From NCBI GenBank assembly GCA_900696615.1, contig CAADGS010000066.1:1-50666 (forward strand): a stretch of DNA of 50,666 nucleotides, in the 5' to 3' direction. Below, piece by piece: positions 1 to 9,442 of this stretch; positions within the stretch are counted from its first letter, which is position 1; each line of letters opens with the position of its first letter. The stretch comes from an uncultured beta proteobacterium (lineage in GTDB: Bacteria; Pseudomonadota; Gammaproteobacteria; Burkholderiales; Nitrosomonadaceae). A model generated the notes under the pieces. The model did not search any database, was not told the origin of the DNA, and worked only from the letters and a program-made list of their open reading frames with translations. The position numbers were made by a program, and so were the translations under genes.

Positions 1-81
1 ATACTTAATAGCATAGAATGCAACTATCGACTATGCTTTTAAGGAAGTATGTTGTGATAATGGATATTTCAGGTGATTAGC

Positions 82-1128
82 ATGTTAAACCGTCGGTTTC
101 TTTTGTGGCTGTTTCTAATGAGTTTATTTCCAAGTTATGTGTTAGGCAACCAGGAAATATCCAAAGATGAATCCAAGTCGATTCAGGACATTGTACAAAT
201 TGTCGAGCGCAGTATCCGTGCGGAGGCGGAAAAAGGTTTTGCGCGCAGAGGTGCTCATGCAAAAGCGCATGGTTGCGTAAAAGCGCAATTCCGTGTGCTT
301 CCGCTGCCGAATGAATTAAGCCTGGGGATGTTTTCCGAAGTGCGTGAGTATCCTGCCTGGATCCGCTTCTCAAATGGTGCTGATAAAGTACAGGATGATT
401 CGGCTGGAGATGGCCGCGGTATGGCAATTAAACTGATGCACGTTGATCGTAGTCCCTCCGGTACACAGGATTTTGTCATGCTAAATCATCCCACTTTTTT
501 CGTTAAAAATGCGGCAGATTACGTGGAGTTTCAGAAAGCTATAGCAACAGACAGCCCTATCAAATTCTTTTTCCCGGATCCAAATCCACTACATTTCCGC
601 CTGCACGAACTTGGAATAGTGATGGCAATTCGCAGCAAAAAGGTCAACAATCCGTTGGATATTCAGTATTGGAGCACAACACCTTATCGCTTTGGTGTTA
701 CTGCAATGAAATTTTCAACCCGCCCCTGCAACCGGCCAACGCCAGCTTTAGCGACTGATACCTCTTCGGCAAATTATCTACGTCAAAATATGCAGGAACA
801 CCTTGATCGTGACGATGCATGCTTCGACTTTATGATTCAGCTTCGCAAGCGGGCCACTGAAATGCCGGTCGAGGATCCTACCATCGAATGGAGCGAGAAG
901 GATTCGCCTTTTATCACGGTAGCGAAAATCACAATCCCCGCGCAACGATTCGATACGCCGGAACAGCAGAAATTTTGCGAGGATCTTGCTTTCTCACCTT
1001 GGCATGCCATACCTGAACATGAACCTTTGGGTGGAATTAATCGCGTACGGAAAGCTGTCTATGAAGCTTCTTCACGTATCCGGCAGGATCTCAATCGTGC
1101 CTTTGAAAGAGAATCTGCAGGATTTTGA
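82..1128 (+). CDS. Exported catalase-family haem protein
   Basis: Resembles the small catalase-like proteins (SrpA-type, catalase superfamily), shorter than true catalases. I start it at ATG 82 rather than in-frame GTG 73 because AGGTGA at 71-76 is a well-placed ribosome site for 82; this gives 348 residues. Residues 1-22 form a signal peptide, so the protein is periplasmic. Visible family features are the RRGAHAKAHG stretch around residues 55-64, FSNG at 96-99, GDGRGMAIKL at 109-118, and a later YWSTTPYRFG segment, where catalases keep haem-pocket residues. Likely role is peroxide or organic peroxide breakdown, by inference. It stands alone, with darP convergent downstream. True catalase activity is uncertain because these short forms are poorly characterised. 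Confidence 0.8.
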   Translation: MLNRRFLLWLFLMSLFPSYVLGNQEISKDESKSIQDIVQIVERSIRAEAEKGFARRGAHAKAHGCVKAQFRVLPLPNELSLGMFSEVREYPAWIRFSNGADKVQDDSAGDGRGMAIKLMHVDRSPSGTQDFVMLNHPTFFVKNAADYVEFQKAIATDSPIKFFFPDPNPLHFRLHELGIVMAIRSKKVNNPLDIQYWSTTPYRFGVTAMKFSTRPCNRPTPALATDTSSANYLRQNMQEHLDRDDACFDFMIQLRKRATEMPVEDPTIEWSEKDSPFITVAKITIPAQRFDTPEQQKFCEDLAFSPWHAIPEHEPLGGINRVRKAVYEASSRIRQDLNRAFERESAGF

Positions 1129-1189
1129 AGTTTGGTTTATTACGTTGCGGCAAGTATCGTTTTGTCAGAGGATACAGACGGCGGAGGAA

Positions 1190-1702
1190 TCAAGTTTCAG
1201 ATATGGTTGCCTGGAGTTCCTGAAATAATAAACGGAAATTCTTCGCTGGTTTATTTGCGGCTTTTTCTTTCTTAGTATTGCGGATCAGCAGATTAAAACG
1301 TTGTAAGTCGGCATGCGGATATTTCTGTGCGAATTCAGTCAGTGCATGTTCTTCGGTTAAAAAACGTTCTCGCCAACGTTCCAGATGATGTAACCGGGCA
1401 GTTTGTTGTATCGAGGCTTGATGCCAGGTTTCAAGTTTCTGCTGGATTGGCAGTGCATTCACCTCACGCATTAAACGGCCGATATATTGCAATTGCCGAC
1501 GGCGTGCGCCATGTTTTTGCATGGATCGAGCTTGATGAATCGCATCGCTCAGAATTTCCGGCAAATCAAATTCGGCTAATTTATGAGCATCCAATTCGAC
1601 TAATCGCTCTCCAATCGTCTGTAGTGCATGCATTTCCTTTTTGCGTTGCGTTTTACTGGGTGCAATATCCTGCTGTATGTCATCTTCTGAGTCGTTCTGC
1701 AC
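1190..1702 (-). CDS. darP: Ribosome biogenesis factor DarP (YjgA/DUF615)
   Basis: A small, highly charged helical protein of the YjgA/DarP family, which binds the assembling 50S subunit. Diagnostic pieces are ARRRQLQYIGRLMR in the middle and LLIRNTKKEKAANKPAKNFR near the C-terminus, both close to the E. coli protein. I prefer GTG at 1700-1702 (about 170 residues), preceded by AAGG, over TTG at 1732. It is divergent from pmbA, the arrangement seen in many proteobacteria, and the shared 140-base gap should hold both promoters. The 3' end is convergent with the catalase-like gene. Confidence 0.88.
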   Translation of the reverse strand: MQNDSEDDIQQDIAPSKTQRKKEMHALQTIGERLVELDAHKLAEFDLPEILSDAIHQARSMQKHGARRRQLQYIGRLMREVNALPIQQKLETWHQASIQQTARLHHLERWRERFLTEEHALTEFAQKYPHADLQRFNLLIRNTKKEKAANKPAKNFRLLFQELQATISET

Positions 1703-1840
1703 GGCAAGCCTTGTAATGTAATATAGTATCAAGAAGCTGTTATCATAACGTTTTACATCAACTTGATTGCAACAAATTTATTTGTTGGATGAAAGCTTTT
1801 TATATATTTCTCAATTAAACCCTTTGTTATATCGTTACTT

Positions 1841-3199
1841 ATGAACAATTCATCCGTTTCTGATTTTCGTTTTTCGTACCCGGTTAGCACACTGCAGCAA
1901 ATTGCCCGTGATATTTTGACTTTTGCCAAACAGGGAGGCGCTACGGCTTGTGAAACTAATGTGTCGGATGGTTTTGGCCAAACCGTAACGGTGCGTCAGG
2001 GTGAAGTCGAGACGATTGAATATAATCGCGACAAAGGATTGTCCGTGACGGTCTTTATTGGGCATAAACGCGGTAATGCCAGCACGTCGGATTTCTCAAT
2101 ACAGGCTATACAAGATACGGTCACCGCCGCCTTGTCAATTGCGCGTTATACCGCCGATGATGATTGTGCTGGACTGGCCGACGCGGAATGGCTTGCTAAG
2201 GATTACCCTCATTTGGGTTTGTATTACCCTTGGGCAATAACGGTTGAAGAGGCCATTGAGCTGGCGAAAAAATGCGAACAGTCTGCCTATGCAGTCGATA
2301 AACGGATCACAAATTCTGAAGGCGCTGCCATTTCAGTCAGTGAGTCACAATTCATCTATGCCAATAGTCTGGGTTTTATGGGCGGCTATCCGCTGTCACG
2401 CCATAGCATGAGTTGTGCCATGATCGCCGAGCAAGACGATAGTAAACAACGGGATTATTGGTATTGCGTTGCACGCGATGCGGCTGATCTGGAATCGCCG
2501 GAGTTTATCGGAGAAAAAGCAGGTATGCGTAGCGTGCAGCGGTTGGGAGCCAGAAAAATTGCCACCTGTGAAGTGCCGGTTCTATTTGAAGCGCCGATTG
2601 CATCTGGATTAATCGGGCATTTTGCTTCTGCGGTGAGCGGCGGCAGTTTGTATCGAAAATCTTCTTTTCTATTGGACACCATTGGTCAGCGAGTTTTTGC
2701 ACCGGATATTCAGATTCGTGAATTGCCTCATCTACACAAAGGTCTTGCCAGTAGCGCGTTTGATGATGACGGTGTGGCGACAGTCGAACGCAACGTGGTT
2801 GCGGACGGTGTTGTGCAGGGCTATTTTTTGAGTAGTTATTCAGCGCGGAAACTGGGCATGCGTACCACCGGAAATGCAGGCGGTACGCATAATTTAATCT
2901 TGCAGAATGCTGCTCCTCAGGATTTCGAATCATTGCTGCAAGAAATGAATACCGGTTTACTCGTAACTGAGTTACTGGGACATGGAATTAATCCTGTAAC
3001 GGGTGACTATTCCAGGGGTGCTTCAGGCTATTGGATAGAGCACGGTGAAATCGCTTACCCCGTCGAAGAAATCACCATTGCGGGTAACCTGAAGAATATG
3101 TTTCAAGGAATCGTGGCGATCGGTAATGATATCGTAGTACGTGGATCGAAGCAGAGTGGGTCTGTCTTGATTGATCGTATGACGGTCGCAGGCGATTGA
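1841..3199 (+). CDS. pmbA: TldE/PmbA metalloprotease-family subunit
   Basis: PmbA (TldE), 452 residues, the usual family length. In enterobacteria TldE pairs with TldD to form a heteromeric peptidase that trims peptide precursors such as microcin B17 and degrades CcdA antitoxin; TldE carries no HExxxH metal site of its own, and none is seen here. Supporting features are the N-terminal QGEVETIEYNRDKGLSVTVF segment typical of PmbA and the C-terminal GDYSRGASGYWIEHGEI motif. Cytoplasmic, no signal peptide. tldD is not in this window. Divergent from darP as in many relatives. Confidence 0.93.
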   Translation: MNNSSVSDFRFSYPVSTLQQIARDILTFAKQGGATACETNVSDGFGQTVTVRQGEVETIEYNRDKGLSVTVFIGHKRGNASTSDFSIQAIQDTVTAALSIARYTADDDCAGLADAEWLAKDYPHLGLYYPWAITVEEAIELAKKCEQSAYAVDKRITNSEGAAISVSESQFIYANSLGFMGGYPLSRHSMSCAMIAEQDDSKQRDYWYCVARDAADLESPEFIGEKAGMRSVQRLGARKIATCEVPVLFEAPIASGLIGHFASAVSGGSLYRKSSFLLDTIGQRVFAPDIQIRELPHLHKGLASSAFDDDGVATVERNVVADGVVQGYFLSSYSARKLGMRTTGNAGGTHNLILQNAAPQDFESLLQEMNTGLLVTELLGHGINPVTGDYSRGASGYWIEHGEIAYPVEEITIAGNLKNMFQGIVAIGNDIVVRGSKQSGSVLIDRMTVAGD

Positions 3200-3365
3200 T
3201 ATTGCGATGGGTGCTTTTATCGGTTAGAGGGATATTTCCTAATCGTGCTTGGTTGCAGTCATTTCGCATAATCTTATTGCTTTACCGGAAATTAAAAGCG
3301 AGCATGATCAATGCTGCATTGACGGCTTTTTAGGTGCAGAGTCGATCGTTTTGACGATGTTTGGG

Positions 3366-3593
3366 TTATTTCTTTTTCAAGACAAAAACAAATTCACCTG
3401 CATTTTCAGATATAAAAAGTAATTCATTTGCAGTTTGATCAGAAAATACCTGGAAATCAATGACAGAGGCAGGATCGGTTGCCGTAATTCGTAACGTTTG
3501 TCCGCTATCCATTTTTGCCAGCGATTGCTTGGTGCGTAAGATAGGCAATGGGCAAACCAAGCCACGCACGTCCAGTTCATGATCAATATGCAT
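3366..3593 (-). CDS. tusA: TusA-family sulfurtransferase
   Basis: Small sulfur-carrier protein, 75 residues from ATG 3591-3593 (a TTG at 3620 is less likely). The family signature Cys-Pro-Leu-Pro is present with C14 as the persulfide-carrying cysteine (RGLVCPLPILRT). TusA-type proteins hand sulfur to tRNA thiolation, molybdenum cofactor or Fe-S pathways; which one applies here cannot be read from the sequence. It lies just downstream of the carboxypeptidase gene on the same strand (about 70 bases apart) and is convergent with pmbA. Confidence 0.88.
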   Translation of the reverse strand: MHIDHELDVRGLVCPLPILRTKQSLAKMDSGQTLRITATDPASVIDFQVFSDQTANELLFISENAGEFVFVLKKK

Positions 3594-3661
3594 TGATAGT
3601 GGCCTGACTGATCTAGCCAAAGTTTTCTAATTGCAATAGATGCGTGCACTGCATTGTGTAG

Positions 3662-4924
3662 CTAACCTTGTGAACGTATCACCAAACATTCCATTCGTTG
3701 TCGTGATAGATTCTGGCAGCCCATACGTGCTTGATTTTCTTGCAATCCCACAAGCCGGGCGCGATAAAGTTTTTGATTGCTGATTTTTACTTCAGTTACG
3801 ACTACTTCACCAGGTATCCAACGCGTAGCTGCTTGTGCCTGAGCATGTGCTCTTTCGTGAGCCTGATAAGAGCCAACTTGTACTTCCCAATTTTTACTTG
3901 TCAATACCGCATTTTTTGGAGGATGAATAGGGACTTTGGCTTGAATGACCGGAGCAGTCCCGCTTGAACCAGGTGCCTCTCTCTTTACTTCGGTTGATTG
4001 GGGTGCCGTACGTGCTATATTGGTTGGACGCGCAACCGGTTTTATATGCCCATTACTAGTATTATTAGCCATAGTTGGGATTGCCATGCCTTGACTGAAA
4101 CTGCGATCCAGCAATTGAGACATGTACTGATCTCTGGCAACGGCAGTATGTCCGCCCATTACTACGGCAATGATACGACGATCACCTCGTTTAGCCGAGG
4201 TGGCGACGTTGAAACCTGACGCACGAATGAAACCCGTTTTTAAACCATCTACGCCACGTGCGTTGCGCAGCATACGATTATGACTATTGTAGGTTATGCC
4301 TTTGTGAGTAAACGATTGCGTCGAGAAAAAGTGATAGTATTGCGGAAAATCCTTCATTAAGCGCGTAGATAATGTAAGCAGGTCGCGCGCTGTTGTTTTT
4401 TGTTCACTGTGCGGCAAACCGGAGGCATTGCGAAAAGTAGTGGCGCGCATACCCATTGCACGTGCCTTGTCTGTCATCATACGCGCAAAATTAGCTTCCG
4501 TTTTACCTAAGGTTTCGGCTACCACAGCCGCAACATCGTTGGCGGATCGCACTATGAGTGCGGCAATCGCATCACGAACACCGATAGTTTCGCCTGCGCG
4601 CAGGTTGATATTGGTTGATGGCATCGATGCTGCGTGCATGGATACCGGCATGCGCGAATCCAAGCTCAATTTGCGCTGTTGCAATGCTTCGAAAAGCATA
4701 TAAAGCGTCATCATTTTAGTTAGAGAAGCCGGGTAGCGAATGGCATCGGCATGCAACTCGTGCAGTACTTCCCCTGTTTTTGCGTCCACTGCAATTGAAG
4801 CATGAAGGGGATTGGCTTGTAGCGAATTCGGACTGATTGCGAGAAGTAAAAATAACGTAGCGGCAGTAGAGATCCCTGCTTTGGCAATTTGTTTCAAAGT
4901 AACTATTTGCTTGATAGTGTTCAT
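3662..4924 (-). CDS. D-alanyl-D-alanine carboxypeptidase with C-terminal SPOR domain
   Basis: A penicillin-binding protein of the S11 (DacA/DacD) family, 420 residues. The signal/anchor segment spans about 15-37. Catalytic motifs are SLTK at 67-70, SAN at 127-129 and KTG at 229-231. After the peptidase domain comes a Pro/Thr-rich linker (about 280-345) and then a SPOR-like domain beginning NWEVQVGSY, which in other proteins binds denuded glycan strands at the division septum. This predicts a septum-directed enzyme that trims pentapeptides in the periplasm. It lacks the C-terminal PBP5 amphipathic domain. A second S11 enzyme without SPOR lies at 36.6-37.8 kb. Confidence 0.88.
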   Translation of the reverse strand: MNTIKQIVTLKQIAKAGISTAATLFLLLAISPNSLQANPLHASIAVDAKTGEVLHELHADAIRYPASLTKMMTLYMLFEALQQRKLSLDSRMPVSMHAASMPSTNINLRAGETIGVRDAIAALIVRSANDVAAVVAETLGKTEANFARMMTDKARAMGMRATTFRNASGLPHSEQKTTARDLLTLSTRLMKDFPQYYHFFSTQSFTHKGITYNSHNRMLRNARGVDGLKTGFIRASGFNVATSAKRGDRRIIAVVMGGHTAVARDQYMSQLLDRSFSQGMAIPTMANNTSNGHIKPVARPTNIARTAPQSTEVKREAPGSSGTAPVIQAKVPIHPPKNAVLTSKNWEVQVGSYQAHERAHAQAQAATRWIPGEVVVTEVKISNQKLYRARLVGLQENQARMGCQNLSRQRMECLVIRSQG

Positions 4925-5255
4925 TCGTTGAAATACCCATTAATTGTATGAATATTACCTTTAAGGTCATTTTCGTACAATTGCATTTTTTATATTTGAG
5001 AAATAAAGGGGTAAAACATCGTTACATTTCAAGATCAAGGAAAAAATGGATAAGTATTGCTTTAATGCGGAAAACTACATCACGATTTCTGATGAATGCT
5101 TGAACTTTGCGTGGAAACGTGTATCTTATAGTGGTCTTTTGGATTCAAGTTGTGAAATGTGATGCTAATGGTTGAGCCTTTTCCTTGATATTCGATGGTC
5201 ACTACATAACAGTGTAGTTAGAAATAAATTTATTAATTATTAAGGAAATCAACAC
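4925..5255. other. Intergenic region with cold-shock gene leader
   Basis: About 330 bases, AT-rich, between the divergently transcribed carboxypeptidase and cold-shock genes. No ORF of note. It should hold both promoters. Before the cold-shock gene there is a small perfect hairpin (ACTACA 5201-5206 with TGTAGT 5213-5218) and a ribosome site AAGGA just upstream of the ATG. A long structured leader is typical of cold-shock genes. Confidence 0.5.
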
Positions 5256-5459
5256 ATGGCAACAGGTATAGTTAAATGGTTCAATGACGCTAAAGGTTTT
5301 GGCTTTATTACCCCAGATAACGGTGGAGAAGATTTATTTGCACATTTCTCTGCAATCAACAGCAGTGGTTTCAAATCATTACGCGAAGCACAGCGCGTTA
5401 CCTTCGAAATTACATCAGGCCCCAAAGGCAGACAGGCATCGAATATCGTGCCTCAGTAA
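5256..5459 (+). CDS. Cold-shock domain protein (CspA family)
   Basis: Single cold-shock domain, 67 residues, standard length. RNP1 is KGFGFI at residues 13-18 and RNP2 is LFAHF at 27-31, the aromatic surface that binds single-stranded RNA and DNA. Members act as RNA chaperones, some at low temperature and some constitutively. A strong intrinsic terminator follows 30 bases after the stop, so the gene is monocistronic. Which Csp paralogue this is cannot be decided here. Confidence 0.95.
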   Translation: MATGIVKWFNDAKGFGFITPDNGGEDLFAHFSAINSSGFKSLREAQRVTFEITSGPKGRQASNIVPQ

Positions 5460-5486
5460 AATTGAGTGTAAAGCTTAAGTAAACAA

Positions 5487-5513
5487 AGAGCCCCGGTAAT
5501 TCGGGGTTTTTTG
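5487..5513 (+). terminator. Intrinsic terminator of the cold-shock gene
   Basis: Stem CCCCG (5491-5495) pairs with CGGGG (5502-5506), extended by a G-T pair, with a four-base loop, followed by six T at 5507-5512. Upstream AAA pairs weakly with the T tract. A textbook rho-independent terminator about 30 bases after the stop codon. Confidence 0.9.
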
Positions 5514-5734
5514 TTGGATAACTGATTCCACGTATTTCGAATTCTACTATCCCTTTTTCAACAGAATTTCTCCTTAATTGTATGCATAAATCCAGCTATC
5601 TGGGATTGTTATTTTTAGATGAAGCATAAAGAAATGCCAGCGGTTGATTTGTCAGTTCGTTATTAGAATTTTTATAACATGTTGTCACAGATGCGGTAGC
5701 ATAACGTCATTTTACAAGAAGCTAATTATTGATT

Positions 5735-6964
5735 ATGCCTGTCAATATCTCAACTTTACACCCCGGTCATTTATTACCCATCTCGGGCATTACGCTCGGA
5801 GTTGCGGAGGCAGGCATCAAAAAGCCTGGTCGAAAAGATTTACTGGTAATGGTGCTGGATGAGGGTTCGCATGTCAGTGGCGTTTTTACACAGAATCGCT
5901 TTTGTGCTGCGCCGGTGATTGTAGCTAAACAGCATCTGACTTATTCATCGGCTATCCGCGCAATGATGGTAAATACTGGGAATGCCAATGCAGGAACGGG
6001 TGAAGCGGGAATTCAGCATGCCGTGGCAAGTTGCGCCGAATTAGCCAGGCTGCTGGGTTGTGCCACGCAACAGGTGCTTCCTTTTTCCACTGGTGTAATT
6101 ATGGAGCCGTTGCCGTTGGATAAGATTGTGGCCGGTTTGCCCGCAGCTGTAGCCAATTGCAAGGCGGATAACTGGTTTAACGCAGCACATGCGATCATGA
6201 CTACAGATATCGTGCCAAAGGCGGCGTCTCGGCAGGTGCAGATTGATGGCAAAACGGTGACGGTTACGGGGATTGCCAAAGGTTCCGGCATGATTCGCCC
6301 CAATATGGCGACCATGCTCGGGTACGTTGCCACCGATGCGGACATTGCTCCGGACTTGTTGCAGTCAATGGTGCGTCATGCGGCTGATCACTCATTTAAC
6401 CGCATTACAGTGGATGGCGACACATCTACAAATGACGCATTTATCTTACTAGCTACTGGGAAAGCTGGTCATAGAGCGATCACCCGCCAGGACGGCGCAG
6501 CGTATTCAGTGTTGCAAGAGGCAGTTACCGCTGTTGCTGCCGATTTAGCCAAAATGATTGTGCGCGATGGCGAAGGGGCTACAAAATTCATAACTGTGCA
6601 GGTCGATGCCGGTAAAAATTCGGCTGAATGCATCAAAGTGGCTTATGCTATTGCTCATTCTCCATTGATTAAAACGGCCTTCTTTGCTTCAGATCCGAAT
6701 CTTGGACGTATTCTGGCGGCGATTGGTTATGCGGGCATAGACGATTTGGATGTGAGCGGCATCCAACTGTATCTGGATGACATATTGGTTGCTGAGCATG
6801 GTGGCAGGGCTTCGCGTTATCGTGAAGAAGATGGGCAACGCGTCATGAATCAACCTGAGATTACCGTGCGGGTTGTGTTGAATCGTGGCTTGGTTTCAAC
6901 TACTGTCTGGACGTGCGATTTTTCTTATGACTATGTCAGGATTAACGCCAGTTATCGCAGTTAA
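5735..6964 (+). CDS. argJ: Bifunctional glutamate N-acetyltransferase / ornithine acetyltransferase ArgJ
   Basis: Transfers acetyl from N-acetylornithine to glutamate (and may use acetyl-CoA) in arginine synthesis. The ArgJ precursor cleaves itself before a nucleophilic threonine; the motif [16 protein letters not shown] is intact, with Thr193 as the predicted nucleophile in 409 residues from ATG 5735 (a TTG two codons earlier is less likely). The [12 protein letters not shown] segment and C-terminal [16 protein letters not shown] are also family hallmarks. It is followed after 15 bases by a DUF815 ATPase gene and then Nudix-ThiE, a recurrent betaproteobacterial order. Arginine supply is relevant to the cyanophycin operon a few kilobases away. 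Confidence 0.95.
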   Translation: MPVNISTLHPGHLLPISGITLGVAEAGIKKPGRKDLLVMVLDEGSHVSGVFTQNRFCAAPVIVAKQHLTYSSAIRAMMVNTGNANAGTGEAGIQHAVASCAELARLLGCATQQVLPFSTGVIMEPLPLDKIVAGLPAAVANCKADNWFNAAHAIMTTDIVPKAASRQVQIDGKTVTVTGIAKGSGMIRPNMATMLGYVATDADIAPDLLQSMVRHAADHSFNRITVDGDTSTNDAFILLATGKAGHRAITRQDGAAYSVLQEAVTAVAADLAKMIVRDGEGATKFITVQVDAGKNSAECIKVAYAIAHSPLIKTAFFASDPNLGRILAAIGYAGIDDLDVSGIQLYLDDILVAEHGGRASRYREEDGQRVMNQPEITVRVVLNRGLVSTTVWTCDFSYDYVRINASYRS

Positions 6965-6979
6965 ACCGGTTCAATTCTC

Positions 6980-7849
6980 ATGAATGATTTTGACAAACTA
7001 TATGAACGGGCGGATAGGCTGCTCAACTACCTGGAAAAACTAATACCATCTGCACGGCCGGATCCAGACTGGCAAACAGACATTGCTTTCAGATGGCGCA
7101 GGCAAGGTAACAGCGGTTATATCGAGGCGGTGACGCATCCACATTGCATTACACTCGATGCATTATGTGGAATTGACGATCAGAAACAACGGATTGATCA
7201 GAATACCAAGCAGTTTGTGCAAGGATTTACGGCCAATAATGTATTGCTGACAGGTGCTCACGGAACGGGAAAATCATCTTTGATCAAGGCGTTGCTGAGA
7301 AAATACGCCAAGGATGGATTGCGGTTGATCGAAGTGGAAAAACATCATCTGATTGATCTGCACGATATCGTCGAGAAAATTTATCGGCGCCCGGAACGCT
7401 TTATTATTTTTTCTGACGATTTATCTTTCGAAACCGACGAACCAGGATATAAAGCACTTAAAGTGGTGCTGGATGGTTCGATCGCTGCGGTTTCCGATAA
7501 TGTCCTGATTTATGCGACGTCGAATCGGCGCCATATGGTGCCGGAATTCATGCACGACAATTTAGATACACGCCACATCGGCGAGGAAGTGCATCCAAGT
7601 GAAGCGATTGAGGAAAAAATTTCCTTGTCGGAGCGTTTTGGCTTATGGTTATCATTCTATCCCTTCGATCAGGATCATTATTTGGAAATCGTGCGTTACT
7701 GGCTGGTTTATTTCGGTATTCCTGAAATGACGGATTTAGTGCGCACCGAAGCGTTGCAGTGGGCATTGGAACGTGGCTCGCGCAGTGGCCGTGTCGCTTG
7801 GCAGTTTGCACGCGATCAAGCTGGCAGAAAGAATTCAATGACTCATTAA
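6980..7849 (+). CDS. DUF815 AAA-type ATP-binding protein
   Basis: A 289-residue protein of the DUF815 family, recognisable by Walker A at 92-99 (TGAHGTGKSS), a Walker B-like region IIFSDDLSFE, and the C-terminal RSGRVAWQFARDQAG segment. The family resembles AAA+ proteins; no biochemical role is established that I know of. No signal peptide or membrane segment. Fifteen bases after argJ and 12 bases before the Nudix-ThiE gene, so the three are probably one transcript. Function is unassigned. Confidence 0.85.
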   Translation: MNDFDKLYERADRLLNYLEKLIPSARPDPDWQTDIAFRWRRQGNSGYIEAVTHPHCITLDALCGIDDQKQRIDQNTKQFVQGFTANNVLLTGAHGTGKSSLIKALLRKYAKDGLRLIEVEKHHLIDLHDIVEKIYRRPERFIIFSDDLSFETDEPGYKALKVVLDGSIAAVSDNVLIYATSNRRHMVPEFMHDNLDTRHIGEEVHPSEAIEEKISLSERFGLWLSFYPFDQDHYLEIVRYWLVYFGIPEMTDLVRTEALQWALERGSRSGRVAWQFARDQAGRKNSMTH

Positions 7850-7861
7850 CGCGGTTAGGAG

Positions 7862-8839
7862 ATGAATCATTCTTCCAATTTATCCATTACCGGATCAATT
7901 CCTATTATTGAAGTCGTTGCAGCTGTTATCGTAAGACCCGATGGTCAATTTTTGCTGACGCGTAGACCGGGAGGAAAAATATATTCCGGTTACTGGGAAT
8001 TTCCGGGCGGCAAGGTCGAAAAACATGAATCCTTATTTGATGCACTCAGTCGAGAATTATGGGAAGAATTAGGGATTCAAATCAGCATTGCATATCCTTG
8101 GATAACCCGCATTTTTAGTTATCCCCATGCCACGGTGCGATTGCATTTTTTTCGCGTCGTGGAATGGACAGGCAAATTGGCACCCAGAGAAAAACAAGGA
8201 TTATTCTGGCAATTTCCCCATCAAGTTGAGGTATCACCTATTTTACCTGCCAACGATGCTATCTTACGGATGCTTTTATTGCCACCTATCTATGCGATTA
8301 CACGAGCCACTGAAATTGGTATTAAGCTTGCATTAGAGCAAATTGAAGAGGGATTGAAAAAAGGTTTGCGATTGTTGCAAGTTCGTGAGAAGAGCATGGC
8401 AGCGGAGGAACTGCGAGAGTTTTCCCGGCAAGTATTAGCCCTTTCGCGCGCCTATCGAGCGAAAGTAATGATCAATGGCGATCCTGAATTGGCTCGCGAA
8501 ATAAGTGCCGACGGGGTGCATTTTACTTCGGCGCAACTTATGGCAATGTCAACCCGCCCGGATCCGACATATGGACTATGTAGTGCATCCTGTCATAACA
8601 GCGAAGAACTGTTTGCGGCAGAGCAGTTGGAATTGGATTTTGTTGTTCTTGGACCGGTTCAGCCAACACTTAGCCATCCTGATCAATCGGCGCTGGGTTG
8701 GAGACGATTTGCCAAGCTGACTTGTGACTATTCTCTTCCGGTTTATGCTTTGGGCGGATTAAGTTCCAAAGATTTATTGATTGCCCAGGAAATGGGCGGG
8801 CACGGTATTGCGATAATACGAGGCATTGTAACAATATAA
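7862..8839 (+). CDS. Nudix hydrolase fused to a ThiE/TenI-like domain
   Basis: Two-domain protein, 325 residues. The N-terminal half (about 15-135) is a MutT-type Nudix domain with a complete box (GGKVEKHESLFDALSRE then LWEELGI), expected to clean damaged nucleotides such as 8-oxo-dGTP. The C-terminal half (about 145-325) has the thiamine-phosphate synthase fold (LLQVREKSM, MINGD, GPVQPTLSHP, ALGGL); the Lys following the ThiE GPxxxT loop is not obvious, so it may be TenI-like and non-synthetic. This fusion is known across beta- and gammaproteobacteria. A GGAG sits directly against ATG 7862, an awkward spacing, so the exact start is uncertain. Confidence 0.9.
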   Translation: MNHSSNLSITGSIPIIEVVAAVIVRPDGQFLLTRRPGGKIYSGYWEFPGGKVEKHESLFDALSRELWEELGIQISIAYPWITRIFSYPHATVRLHFFRVVEWTGKLAPREKQGLFWQFPHQVEVSPILPANDAILRMLLLPPIYAITRATEIGIKLALEQIEEGLKKGLRLLQVREKSMAAEELREFSRQVLALSRAYRAKVMINGDPELAREISADGVHFTSAQLMAMSTRPDPTYGLCSASCHNSEELFAAEQLELDFVVLGPVQPTLSHPDQSALGWRRFAKLTCDYSLPVYALGGLSSKDLLIAQEMGGHGIAIIRGIVTI

Positions 8840-8999
8840 TTTTAAACTATCTTTTTAAAAAGAACAGCTCAAATTGTTTTAATGAAATGGCAAAAAAATT
8901 AGAATTTTTAATTTTTACTGTCGGCTTTCGCTAGCTAAATAAATTAATAAATCTGATATGTAATTCAGAAGTTAGATTGCTAACCGATTTCTTTTATGA

Positions 9000-9185
9000 T
9001 CAGAAACCAGTCGGCTCTTTATTTTGTGAAGTGTTATCCGGCTCTGAAATTCTGTAAGTTTCCTGTGCCCATTGGGCAAGATCATGAGATTTGCAGCGCT
9101 CGGAGCAAAATGGTTTGAATTGATTTGAAGCTTCCCATAGTACTTTTTTTCCACAATGTGGGCAATTAACAATATGTTTATGCAT
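9000..9185 (-). CDS. yacG: DNA gyrase inhibitor YacG
   Basis: A 61-residue zinc-finger protein. The signature CPHCGKKVLW then PFCSERCK-x-DLAQWAQE-Y-I is that of YacG, with four zinc-binding cysteines. In E. coli YacG binds GyrB and blocks DNA binding by gyrase. In many proteobacteria it directly follows coaE-zapD; here zapD lies ten kilobases away on the same strand, with the sigma factor and cyanophycin block between them. Convergent with the Nudix-ThiE gene. Confidence 0.92.
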   Translation of the reverse strand: MHKHIVNCPHCGKKVLWEASNQFKPFCSERCKSHDLAQWAQETYRISEPDNTSQNKEPTGF

Positions 9186-9442
9186 AGGAGTTTGTCATCG
9201 CTAGGTCAATTTTGGTGCTTTCAGTTTATGATTGCATGTTGTAGAAAGATTATGTGAATTCGTGATTTTAGTTAGCTGTATGATTATAAATAAATATATT
9301 AATATTTTATAAAGTTATGCCTATATCGTTTAATCTTGTGAGCTACGGATGCAATATCCTTTTGTATTTTACAAAAATTTTATACATGTTAGCCTAAACT
9401 TTTGTAAATCATGTTTAATTATTGATAGAAAGGTTGGCAATT

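Noticed and set aside
73-81. GTG start for the catalase-like gene
   Set aside because: AGGTGA overlapping this GTG is better placed as ribosome site for ATG 82, and the signal peptide starts cleanly there.
1327-1716. 129-codon plus-strand frame within darP
   Set aside because: Antisense to darP, which matches its family throughout.
9360-9376. TTTTGTA-TTT-TACAAAA palindrome upstream of the sigma factor
   Set aside because: A 7-bp AT-rich palindrome in AT-rich DNA; the three-base loop and lack of a second copy give too little support for an operator.
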